DNA of 64,000 bases, from positions 5,745,001-5,809,000 of the forward strand of contig NZ_CP095855.1 of assembly GCF_023100805.1 (NCBI RefSeq), written 5' to 3'. This document shows, piece after piece, positions 44,091 through 52,575 of the stretch. The translations under genes were made by a program, and so were the position numbers. Below the pieces are notes generated by a model. That model was not told the origin of the DNA. It did not search any database and worked only from the letters and a program-made list of their open reading frames with translations. Position 1 is the first letter of the stretch, and every line of letters starts with the position of its first letter. Source of the DNA: Chitinophaga filiformis. Its GTDB lineage: Bacteria > Bacteroidota > Bacteroidia > Chitinophagales > Chitinophagaceae.

Positions 44091-46037
44091 ATGATGTACA
44101 AAGGCCTGTCCATAACAGGATTTTTCCTTTTTTGCTTTTCCGGAATCCATGCCCAGCAGCAATACACGGTTGTTTCTCCCGACAGATCGGTAACACTTAC
44201 AGTCACCGTTGGTGCAGACATTTCCTACAGCCTTTCCCAGGACAGTAAGGAACTGATCGCTCCATCCGTCGTATCGTTCAAAACAGACGCCGAAAAACCG
44301 GGCGCCTGGAAAGTAAGCAAAGCCAGACCAGGCTCGCATGATGGTGTTCTCACGCCTGTTATTATGCAGAAGACGAAGACCATTGCCGACAGATACAATG
44401 AACTGCATCTCGACTTTACCAACGGCCTGGCGCTGGAATGGAGAGCTTATGACAACGGCATCGCCTGGCATTGGATCGCCAATAGTAAAAAGCCTTACAA
44501 GATACTGGACGAACAGGCCAATTTCGTAATGGATAAAGAAGGCCGCTCCTGGTACCCTCAGGAGGATGGCATGTTCTCCCACAACGAACGTAAATACATC
44601 AATTATAAGCTGGACAGCCTGGACGATAAGAAACTGGCCAGCCTGCCCGCCTTATTCGAAGTAAAAAATACCAAACTGCTGCTGACAGAATCCGGCCTTT
44701 TCAACTATGCCGGTATGTGGCTGCGCGGCCAGGGCGGCGGTAAATTAAAGGCTGTCTTCCCCGCTTACCCGCGTGAGAAGAAAGTAACCAGCGACAGGGA
44801 TGAAGAGGTAAGTTCCCGCGAGGATTACCTGGCTAAAATACAGGGCCCGCAATCCTTTCCATGGAGGATCGTGATGATAGCCCGCCATGATGGCGACCTG
44901 CTGACCAATCAGCTGGTATACCAGCTGGCGCCGCCTGCTACCGGCGACTATAGCTGGGTAAGACCGGGGAAAGTGCAATGGGACTGGTGGCATTATAACA
45001 ACATCTATGACGTAGATTTCCGCGCCGGCATCAACAACGATACCTACAAGTATTATATCGACTTCGCCTCCAAATACGGTATTGAATATGTACTGCTGGA
45101 TGAAGGCTGGTGCGACACCCGCGACCTGATGAAGCTGACGCCCGGCATCGACGTTAAAGAACTGGTGGAGTACGCCAAAGTAAAGAACGTACAGATCCTG
45201 CTCTGGACCAGCTGGCTGGTGCTTGACAAACAGCTGGACATGGCATTGGATAAATTCCGGGAATGGGGCGTAAAGGGTATCAAAGTTGACTTTATGCAGC
45301 GCGATGACCAGGATATGGTCAACTATTACGAAAAGGTATCCAAAGCCGCTGCGGCCCGTAAACTGATGGTGGATTTCCATGGCGCCTACAAACCTACAGG
45401 CTGGCTCCGCACCTATCCGAATGTATTGACCTCCGAAGGTGTATTGGGCAATGAGATCAGCAAGTTTGCCGACTGGATCACGCCACAGCATACTGCTACC
45501 CTCCCCTTCATCAGGATGGCTGCCGGTCCGATGGATTTCACTCCCGGCGGCATGCTGAATGTACAGCGGGACAACTGGGCAGCCGTGCCGGCCGAGCCAA
45601 TGACACTGGGTACCCGTTGTAACCAGCTGGCCATGTATGTCGTGTTTGAGAGCCCGCTGCAGATGCTGTGCGACCTGCCTACGCATTACTACCGTGAACC
45701 GGTGGCCATGGAGTTCCTGAAAACAGTGCCTACCACCTGGCAGCAAACCATTCCTTTACACGCAAAAGTGGGTGAATATGTTGCCCTTGCCAGGCAGGCT
45801 CCTGACGGCGACTGGTACATCGGTGCAATGACCAACTGGACGCCGCGCGAGCTCAGCATCGATCTTTCTTTCCTGCCTGAAGGCAGCTATAAGATCGACA
45901 GCTGGAAAGACGGGATCAATGCAGACAGGAATGCAAAAGACTGTAAAATGGAATCCGGCACTGTAGACAATCATGCTAAACTCACCTTAAAACTGGCCCC
46001 CGGCGGCGGCTATGTGGCAAGGATCACGAAGCAATAA
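44091..46037 (+). CDS. Glycoside hydrolase family 97
   Basis: A 648-residue exported enzyme. I chose the ATG at 44091, which yields a signal peptide ending HAQ; a longer in-frame start would overlap the GH105 gene and give no signal. The N-terminal GH97 beta domain (about 20-280) is followed by the barrel. GIKVDFMQRDDQ places Asp400 as candidate nucleophile, and GVLGNE places Glu455 as acid/base. Their spacing of 55 residues matches what I recall of retaining alpha-galactosidase-type GH97 members rather than inverting SusB-type glucosidases. The probable substrate is alpha-galactosides; this is inference. Confidence 0.88.
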   Translation: MMYKGLSITGFFLFCFSGIHAQQQYTVVSPDRSVTLTVTVGADISYSLSQDSKELIAPSVVSFKTDAEKPGAWKVSKARPGSHDGVLTPVIMQKTKTIADRYNELHLDFTNGLALEWRAYDNGIAWHWIANSKKPYKILDEQANFVMDKEGRSWYPQEDGMFSHNERKYINYKLDSLDDKKLASLPALFEVKNTKLLLTESGLFNYAGMWLRGQGGGKLKAVFPAYPREKKVTSDRDEEVSSREDYLAKIQGPQSFPWRIVMIARHDGDLLTNQLVYQLAPPATGDYSWVRPGKVQWDWWHYNNIYDVDFRAGINNDTYKYYIDFASKYGIEYVLLDEGWCDTRDLMKLTPGIDVKELVEYAKVKNVQILLWTSWLVLDKQLDMALDKFREWGVKGIKVDFMQRDDQDMVNYYEKVSKAAAARKLMVDFHGAYKPTGWLRTYPNVLTSEGVLGNEISKFADWITPQHTATLPFIRMAAGPMDFTPGGMLNVQRDNWAAVPAEPMTLGTRCNQLAMYVVFESPLQMLCDLPTHYYREPVAMEFLKTVPTTWQQTIPLHAKVGEYVALARQAPDGDWYIGAMTNWTPRELSIDLSFLPEGSYKIDSWKDGINADRNAKDCKMESGTVDNHAKLTLKLAPGGGYVARITKQ

Positions 46038-46072
46038 ACTTAGCTTTAAAGATATCAGCTGCTTTAAAAACG

Positions 46073-46109
46073 AAAGCCCCCGGAAAGCATCTTACTTCCG
46101 GGGGCTTTT
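46073..46109 (+). terminator. Intrinsic terminator of the GH105-GH97 unit
   Basis: AAAGCCCCCGGAA (46073-46085) pairs perfectly with TTCCGGGGGCTTT (46096-46108), ending in four Ts. Confidence 0.9.
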
Positions 46110-46169
46110 CATTTCTAAAATAGTCTCTTATTTCTTCGCTATATGTTTGTTTTCCTGGCAGCTGTTTCT

Positions 46170-46330
46170 TTACTGTGATGTTCATGGCGTCTGCTCGTCT
46201 GTATGCGCCGTTACGCTAATGCCATCTGTCTTACAACGATGTATTTTCTCTCACACTGATGTCATCTGCCTTCGGTATATTTTCGCGCACGCTGACGTCG
46301 CCCAATCTTATTCCAGCGTCTTCTCTCCTT
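46170..46330. repeat. Degenerate 36-40 bp repeats reaching into the GH35 gene end
   Basis: Three to four decayed units start ACGCTAATGCCATCTGTCTT, ACACTGATGTCATCTGCCTT, or ACGCTGACGTCGCCCAATCT (at about 46212, 46252 and 46288), each followed by a TTTTCTCTC-like tail. The last unit includes the stop and the final codons of the GH35 gene (46308 onwards). Similarity is moderate and was judged by eye. Confidence 0.5.
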
Positions 46331-48113
46331 TCACCGTCGCAGTTTCCAGCTGATGCTGATCCAGCACAATGATCTCATTCTCTCCTTTCTTCAGCCATGG
46401 CGCAGGGCAGTACAATCTTTTCTGCGGACCGATCTCCCAGTAACGCCCCAGGTTATGCCCGTTTACCCATACCATGCCTTTCCTGAAATTCGTCATGTCC
46501 AGGTAAGTGTCTCCGGTGCTGGTCAGCGTAAAGGTACCTTTAAAGAACTCGCCTGGTTTCACCGCTGCAGATGTTGAAGGTGATAGTTGCTGTACAAATT
46601 CGCTCTTCATCGGTAAGCCGAATACTTCCCAGTTCATCAGCGTCATGCCGTTCAGGGTTACACGGTCGGTAATACCCTTGCGATCTATCAGGGCCTGTGC
46701 AAAGTTGATACGTCCCATTCCTTCCACCAGTATTTCCAGTACAGGATCTTTCACATCTGATTTAGGCAGTTCGATGCTGTGCTCTCCCAGGCGTCGGTCT
46801 ATCTTTCCCACATATTGCCCGTTCAGGAATACCGTTGCGTAGTCGTGCAGTTCAACGATGTCCAGCTTACCACTCTTATGACCGACAAGCGTTGTTTTAT
46901 ATACCATGAAGCCATAATCCTGACCATAAGCCTCAAATGTTTTCGGCTGAACAGATTTCACCGCAGATGGCAGATGCTCCCATATACTGGTGTATGGTTT
47001 CAATGTAATATCAGGGATGGTGATGGCGGGGATGGGCGCCGGAATAGCAGGCAATTTCTTTTTGCTATAGGAACCTATCGCCTCACGTAGTGCCATGTAT
47101 TTCTCAGTAGCCCCGCCCTGCTCATTTATAGGCGCATCATAGTCGTAAGAGGTCAGGTCCGGCTCATACCCTTTGCCGCCGGAATTAGCGCCCGCAGTGA
47201 AGCCGAAATTGGTTCCTCCGTGTATCACGTACAAATTGAAGGAGCGTTTGGTGTCCATGAGGAACTTCACCTCTTTCACGATACCTGCTTTATCAGGACG
47301 GGCCCATTTCTCTCCCCAGTGTGTCAGCCAGCCGGGATAGGACTCACTGCTGAACGACGGCACATCGGGATTCTGTTTACCGGCAGCGGCAAAATCGCCT
47401 TCCGAGCTACCGGAATCCAGTCCGATGGCTGCACCCGGTACGGTACCTGCTTCCAGCAATGCAGATACGGGGCCGTCAGCCGTGTAGAATGGAACATTAA
47501 TGCCGTTCTGCTCCCACAGTTCCTTCAGTTTGTATAAATACTGCCTGTCATTACCAAAGCTGCCGTATTCATTCTCTACCTGTACCATCAGGATAGGGCC
47601 GCCATTTGTAACCTGCAGCCCCTTTACCTGTTCTGCCAATGCCTTTACGTAGCGCGCTGTGGCCGCCATATAACGCGGGTCCATACAACGTACTTTGATA
47701 TCCGGAATTCTCAACAGGTAAGGCGGTAAACCTCCGAACTCCCATTCCGCACATACATAGGGTCCCGGACGTAATAATACCCACATGCCTTCCTGTTGTG
47801 CGAGCTTCACAAAGGCGGCGATATCCCGGTTCTCTGAAGAGAAGTCGAATTTGCCTTCTTCCTGTTCGTGATAGTTCCAGAATACATAAGCCGCGATGGT
47901 ATTACATCCCATGGCTTTAGCCATTTGAATCCTGTGTCGCCAGTATTCTTTCGGGATACGTGCCGGATGCATCTCCCCGCTGATGATCTGGTAAGGCTTA
48001 CCATCCAGCAGGAAGTCTTTTTTTGCGAGGGTAAAAGAGTGCTTTGACTGGGCGGATACCGCAGAGGTAAGCGCGCACAATGCCAATGCGCTCATTACTA
48101 CAATCTTTCTCAT
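46308..48113 (-). CDS. GH35 beta-galactosidase
   Basis: A 601-residue exported enzyme (signal peptide about 1-21, ending VSAQ). The catalytic GH35 domain shows RPGPYVCAEWEFGGLP (115-130), VQVENEYGS with acid/base Glu182, and SSESYPGW with nucleophile Glu257. Jelly-roll domains follow (from about 390), with GRYWEIGPQ near the end. It should release terminal beta-galactose from galactan or arabinogalactan side chains. It is convergent with the GH97 gene, and together with GH105 suggests pectin side-chain use. Confidence 0.93.
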   Translation of the reverse strand: MRKIVVMSALALCALTSAVSAQSKHSFTLAKKDFLLDGKPYQIISGEMHPARIPKEYWRHRIQMAKAMGCNTIAAYVFWNYHEQEEGKFDFSSENRDIAAFVKLAQQEGMWVLLRPGPYVCAEWEFGGLPPYLLRIPDIKVRCMDPRYMAATARYVKALAEQVKGLQVTNGGPILMVQVENEYGSFGNDRQYLYKLKELWEQNGINVPFYTADGPVSALLEAGTVPGAAIGLDSGSSEGDFAAAGKQNPDVPSFSSESYPGWLTHWGEKWARPDKAGIVKEVKFLMDTKRSFNLYVIHGGTNFGFTAGANSGGKGYEPDLTSYDYDAPINEQGGATEKYMALREAIGSYSKKKLPAIPAPIPAITIPDITLKPYTSIWEHLPSAVKSVQPKTFEAYGQDYGFMVYKTTLVGHKSGKLDIVELHDYATVFLNGQYVGKIDRRLGEHSIELPKSDVKDPVLEILVEGMGRINFAQALIDRKGITDRVTLNGMTLMNWEVFGLPMKSEFVQQLSPSTSAAVKPGEFFKGTFTLTSTGDTYLDMTNFRKGMVWVNGHNLGRYWEIGPQKRLYCPAPWLKKGENEIIVLDQHQLETATVKGEKTLE

Positions 48114-48212
48114 TGAGCCTGTAAACTTGAGTGAGGAAGTAAAATAGCAATTGTGACCATGATAATGAAAGGTTTGGGAAGATAATTGGGAGATGAGTGA
48201 AAATAGTATTGA

Positions 48213-51200
48213 TTATCTCGTAACTGCTCCCTGATACTGGTATTGCAGCTGCTTCAGTATCTTTCCGTCCTGGTCCTTTATGGTCACTAAACGACCATCG
48301 CTGTCGTACAGGTAATAATTGGTGTTATTGCTTTCGTTGCAGATACCTGTCATGCCAACCAGCGGATCGTACGTATATGTGATCGCCGTGCCATCTGCAG
48401 GATATAAACGCAACTCGTCAATGAACCCTGTACCGCTGATGGTCACGGCCGCCTGAGCGCTTATTTTATGCTCATAACAGGTCCATCCGTTCGTCGTCTT
48501 TCCTTTCAGCGGGTAACCTGCTACCGTTCCCGTAATGCTATAAGGCGCTGCATTCTTTGTCCAGTAAGTTAAGGTGTAATTCCTGGCTGTTGTCAGCCCT
48601 GATCTGCTGATCGGACCTGCCGCCAGGTTATAACAATACTTCCCACTTATTGTTGTGGCATCGGGAACAGCGGCGCCAGCGTATGTCCAGTTACCTTTCC
48701 CATCCGCCTCAAAACCGGCATAGGCCACATCTGCCTGCCGCGCGTTCCTGAACTGTGCTACCATATAACCGCGGTTGTAATCCCATATATAAGCGCTCAG
48801 ATCACTGCCCTGTTTTTCGGCTTCAATGATATTATAGCTGGCATCATACTTATGCGCCGTTGCTTTTAAGACATAGGCAGCGCTCTTCACGATGCCATTG
48901 CCTGCAACCGCTGCGGGAACAATGGTTTCCGAGAGCGCATCCGTTTCTGCGCTGTATTGCTTGTCAAACAGGACCACAGGGCCCGATGCGGTGGCAAGAG
49001 ACCTATACGCCATATAATCCGCTGCGCTTGTCTGCAATACCTGCGATGCCAGTTTCCGCTGTTCATACCATTCTATAACCGGATGCATATTCGCGCCCTG
49101 CAGTTGCTTTATAGCCTGCGCCTCCTGCGTAAGCGTGCCGGCAGGCAGGGTATAATCGAGCGGATAGCGCATGGTGGTGATCAGTACCGTTCCATCAGAC
49201 TGCTGCGCGGTAATTTTACTCGCCTGCAGATGCGATACATTGTCATAGGCATAAGCTTTTGAAGTCGTGAATGCCCGGGAAGGAAGCGTCAGATCATACG
49301 TTTCTGTGATGGTGGAATCGAGGTGGAACCATTCCGATGGATACAACCAATTTTTCCCTCCGGCAAATACCGGCTTATCACTTTCAAAATTGCCGGCAGG
49401 CGCACAGGGATGTTTGACATAGTAGTCGACCGTACTGCATGCAAAAGCCTTAAATCCCCTGCTGTCCAGGCTATATACGTTCCTTTCTTTACTCACAGGC
49501 TGAGACAGGTTGTTGTAAATTGTCTTTGCGCGCAGGTAACCATTCCTCCAGCCGGGATTGAATTCTCCCTGGAAGCTTGTGCTGTTTTGATACTGGTAGA
49601 GAATACATCCATTCGCTGCCCCTTCTCCGATGTTTTCTTTGACATAAGTATATCCTATATGGCTTCCCGTACCCAGTGATATCATACTATTGGAAGATAA
49701 ACGGATACCCGTATACATGGCATAAGCGCATCCGGATCCTGTCTGTACAAACTTCACCACCGGCCTGTTATACATCGGCATTCTGTATAGCCTCCCGCTG
49801 GAATGGGCCGTATCGCCGGGTATGCGGTAAGTATATGATTTCACGATGGACTTTGCCGCCACAGGGTCCCAAAAAGTCATTCTCTTCAGGCGGCAACCAC
49901 CTATCAATTTATTCGGTGCAGCAGTACTGCCTGTGCCTACTTTACCACTCAGATTACCTGTTACTGAAAAGCCGTTATCCCTTACTTCTGTCATTACAAA
50001 ATAACGCTGACCGGCTTCCAGGATCAGGTTGTCTGTCTGGTTGTACTGGTTGCTCTCATTATAGGAAAATACAAATGTGGCGACGGCCATTCTGCCTGCC
50101 CGCCTGTAAACAGTAACGCTTCCGGCTGCATGATCGATCTTGGCAGCATCGCCAATTGCAGTGGCGGGGATATTCAGTCTGCCGGTAAATGTGGCGCAGA
50201 TACCATCAGGATTAGCTGCGGGATCCACATAGTAATCCGCAGAACTATCTCTTTTAAAAGCAGTACTGGTTGGGTAAGAGGCGGTGGAACCAATATTCCG
50301 GGTCTGGTATGTAGTAACAGGTGGATCGTAGTTCACTACATCATGCAGTTCCCATTCAAAATTAGTATACCCTCCTGTCGGATAAGTGATCCTTTCCAGC
50401 ATGCCGGCGGCTGCATAGTTGCCATTCGCTTCCCTGTCGGCGCCCGCAAAACGCAGTGTACCGGCTTCAGTGGCACAACTACTGCAATCCGGAGGAGCCG
50501 GACGTTCCACACAATTCGTATACGAAGGGATCAATGTGGTATTGTCATCAGCCCCATTGTAATAGCCCCAATGATCTTCGGCCCTGGAACTCTTGGCAGG
50601 CAGCTTCATGGCGTTGTACAGGAAATTGTACCGCTGCGCTTTCAAGGTGTCCGTACTGTTACCCCCGTTGATATAGACGCCTGCCAGTTTAAGCCGTTTA
50701 TTATCTGTTCCGCTGCCATTATTGGTGAAATAGTCATACCTGAAGCTAATCGTCCTGAGTATCACTCCTGCCTTATTTTTTACGACCATCGCATTGATCA
50801 GCGGTACCATTCCCGCATCTCCGGGAGCAATGTCCGTTCTTGTATTCCAGGCAACCGTAAATTCGACACTTCCCTGGCTGAATTCAATTTTCGTAAGTTG
50901 TTTTCCGCTAAGTGTGTTCGTAAAGAGACTATACGCCTCTGCTCCTTCCTCATTCCATTCACCGCTACTCCCCTGGTAGAATTCCTGTATAAAGCTTTCT
51001 CCCCCGCCGCTGATATAACGGGTATTAGCGTAGGTAAAAACAACAGAGTCCACCCGGTCTGCCGAGAGTATCTTAGTCAGGTACCAACCGGCCACATTCG
51101 TGCTTCCGGCGCCATCCGACTTATTATAACTGCTTTCTGTTGCGTTGAAAATATACTTATGGCCATCAGGCGTCACAATCTGGAATTCACCGTCGCTGAC

Positions 51201-51761
51201 CGTCGTTATCCGGAGATTGGTCATGGGCAATTGCCTGATCTGATCTGCAATAATAAACTTCCCGCTGTAACCAGGGATAGTATACATGTAGAGGTCCGGC
51301 ACACCGTCAATCGTGTTCTGCGAAAGCGCATATGCCTGCTGATAATCCACGGGATCCCTGACATCAAAACCACTCTCCCTGGCCATTCTGTACTGCTGCC
51401 AGGTACTGTTATCAGCACGGCCATATACAGTGCGCGATATAACGCCTCCCGCATGCAAAGCCCAGCCCAGGCCAATATTGGACGCCTCCTGGCCAACGGC
51501 AATACCAGCCGCATGATAGTTCAGCGAAACAGGCACTTTGACAAAAGACGTACTGATCTCGTACAAAGGAATATTGATATCGGGCATGCCTGTAAAGCCA
51601 CTCACAGGAATATCGGTAAACTTTACCAGGGATGCAGTTGCAGGTGATGGTGCAGATAAGCCGGAAAAGGGATCGGGTATGACAGGTTGTTGCCCTGATA
51701 CAACTTTCACAAACAATGTTACCGCAGCCATTGTGTTAACAAGCCATTGATGGTATCTCAT
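48213..51761 (-). CDS. Large secreted YD/RHS-related protein
   Basis: A 1182-residue protein with a signal peptide (about 1-24). The opening ASLVKFTDIPVSGFTGMPDI, then NIPLYEIS, VPVSLNYHAAGI and GLGWALHAGG, is typical of a Bacteroidota group related to RHS/SpvB proteins. A long beta-rich middle follows. The end carries YTYDPLVGMTGI, YYLYDSDGRLVTIKD, QDGKILKQLQYQY, which is the usual last part before an RHS core or toxin. Here the protein stops, so there is no polymorphic toxin domain. It may be a surface protein that has lost its toxic end, or the standard toxin-less form. Codon use is ordinary. Confidence 0.78.
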   Translation of the reverse strand: MRYHQWLVNTMAAVTLFVKVVSGQQPVIPDPFSGLSAPSPATASLVKFTDIPVSGFTGMPDINIPLYEISTSFVKVPVSLNYHAAGIAVGQEASNIGLGWALHAGGVISRTVYGRADNSTWQQYRMARESGFDVRDPVDYQQAYALSQNTIDGVPDLYMYTIPGYSGKFIIADQIRQLPMTNLRITTVSDGEFQIVTPDGHKYIFNATESSYNKSDGAGSTNVAGWYLTKILSADRVDSVVFTYANTRYISGGGESFIQEFYQGSSGEWNEEGAEAYSLFTNTLSGKQLTKIEFSQGSVEFTVAWNTRTDIAPGDAGMVPLINAMVVKNKAGVILRTISFRYDYFTNNGSGTDNKRLKLAGVYINGGNSTDTLKAQRYNFLYNAMKLPAKSSRAEDHWGYYNGADDNTTLIPSYTNCVERPAPPDCSSCATEAGTLRFAGADREANGNYAAAGMLERITYPTGGYTNFEWELHDVVNYDPPVTTYQTRNIGSTASYPTSTAFKRDSSADYYVDPAANPDGICATFTGRLNIPATAIGDAAKIDHAAGSVTVYRRAGRMAVATFVFSYNESNQYNQTDNLILEAGQRYFVMTEVRDNGFSVTGNLSGKVGTGSTAAPNKLIGGCRLKRMTFWDPVAAKSIVKSYTYRIPGDTAHSSGRLYRMPMYNRPVVKFVQTGSGCAYAMYTGIRLSSNSMISLGTGSHIGYTYVKENIGEGAANGCILYQYQNSTSFQGEFNPGWRNGYLRAKTIYNNLSQPVSKERNVYSLDSRGFKAFACSTVDYYVKHPCAPAGNFESDKPVFAGGKNWLYPSEWFHLDSTITETYDLTLPSRAFTTSKAYAYDNVSHLQASKITAQQSDGTVLITTMRYPLDYTLPAGTLTQEAQAIKQLQGANMHPVIEWYEQRKLASQVLQTSAADYMAYRSLATASGPVVLFDKQYSAETDALSETIVPAAVAGNGIVKSAAYVLKATAHKYDASYNIIEAEKQGSDLSAYIWDYNRGYMVAQFRNARQADVAYAGFEADGKGNWTYAGAAVPDATTISGKYCYNLAAGPISRSGLTTARNYTLTYWTKNAAPYSITGTVAGYPLKGKTTNGWTCYEHKISAQAAVTISGTGFIDELRLYPADGTAITYTYDPLVGMTGICNESNNTNYYLYDSDGRLVTIKDQDGKILKQLQYQYQGAVTR

Positions 51762-52008
51762 AGAAGTATGGTGATTACTGGATTAACTTTTTACAGCACT
51801 GTTGTAACTATATCATGCCCGTCTGACTGACAGTAACGTCACGCAGCATCCTTAATAAGACCTATAAGAAAGCTTATAAAGATCCTCTGTTCACATGCAT
51901 AAGTCAGATGGAAAATGAAGGGTGTGACAAACAAAAAGGATTAACAGAAAAAGCAGCGTTTATACGAAGTAAATAAATTTCAGAACATCCAGCAAAAAAA
52001 TTATGCTG

Positions 52009-52470
52009 CTAAAAATTTATTCCGTTGAAGAACCATTTCACCACCTTGTTATCTTTCGGATCTATCTCAATAAAAAAACTATTGAAGAACCTGTATCCGT
52101 TAAGTTCGATCCCTACCATGCAGTGCCCGTTTTTCAAGGGCATCCTTGTATATACTTCCAGGTAGAGAAAATATGTATTATCCTCGATCCCCTCATGGTG
52201 TTCCGTGATCTTCACACCTGGCGGTGCCACCACCTGCAGGCGTACCCCGCTCAGATCAGGGATCTTTACCGACCTGTCAATAGTATAGGCTTCTTCCGGC
52301 AGGTCTCCCATGAGATCGGAACGGCGGAAATGGAACTGGCCCGGATGAACAACAGGCTTATAATAAGCCATTTGATAGAAATAATCCCTCCCGGGGAATA
52401 TATGTTGTAAGAAATAATCGAGCGCGGTCTGTTCGTACAGCACGCTATCATGGCTAACATTATCTTTCAT
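52009..52470 (-). CDS. Hypothetical 153-residue protein
   Basis: A compact cytoplasmic-looking protein without a signal peptide or membrane span. It has an aromatic-rich beginning (YFLQHIFPGRDYFYQMAYY) and regularly spaced strands (VKIPDLSGVRLQVVAPPGVK, YFLYLEVYTRM, HCMVGIELNGYRFFNSFFIEI), consistent with a beta-sandwich. I do not recognise it. The gap 51762-52008 behind the neighbouring gene start shows no other feature. Confidence 0.6.
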   Translation of the reverse strand: MKDNVSHDSVLYEQTALDYFLQHIFPGRDYFYQMAYYKPVVHPGQFHFRRSDLMGDLPEEAYTIDRSVKIPDLSGVRLQVVAPPGVKITEHHEGIEDNTYFLYLEVYTRMPLKNGHCMVGIELNGYRFFNSFFIEIDPKDNKVVKWFFNGINF

Positions 52471-52516
52471 GAGATGCAGTATAGGAAATATTGCTACGAT
52501 ATTAGCATTATTTTAT

Positions 52517-52555
52517 TAAAGGAAAAAGCCTGCCGGTCATCACACCAGCAGGCTT
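52517..52555 (-). terminator. Intrinsic terminator of the GMC operon
   Basis: AAGCCTGC (52526-52533) pairs with GCAGGCTT (52548-52555), with an extra inner GG/CC pair. On the minus strand it leads into CTTTTTCCTTT. It follows the stop of the last GMC gene by about 20 bases. Confidence 0.75.
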
Positions 52556-52575
52556 ACTATTTAACCTCAACAAAC

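Noticed and set aside
44745-45746. A 333-codon minus-strand frame.
   Set aside because: Antisense to the catalytic domain of the GH97 gene; produced by its codon usage.
50130-51647. A 505-codon frame on the plus strand.
   Set aside because: It lies wholly antisense to the YD/RHS-like gene, whose signal peptide and family motifs are clear. The antisense product shows no recognisable domain.
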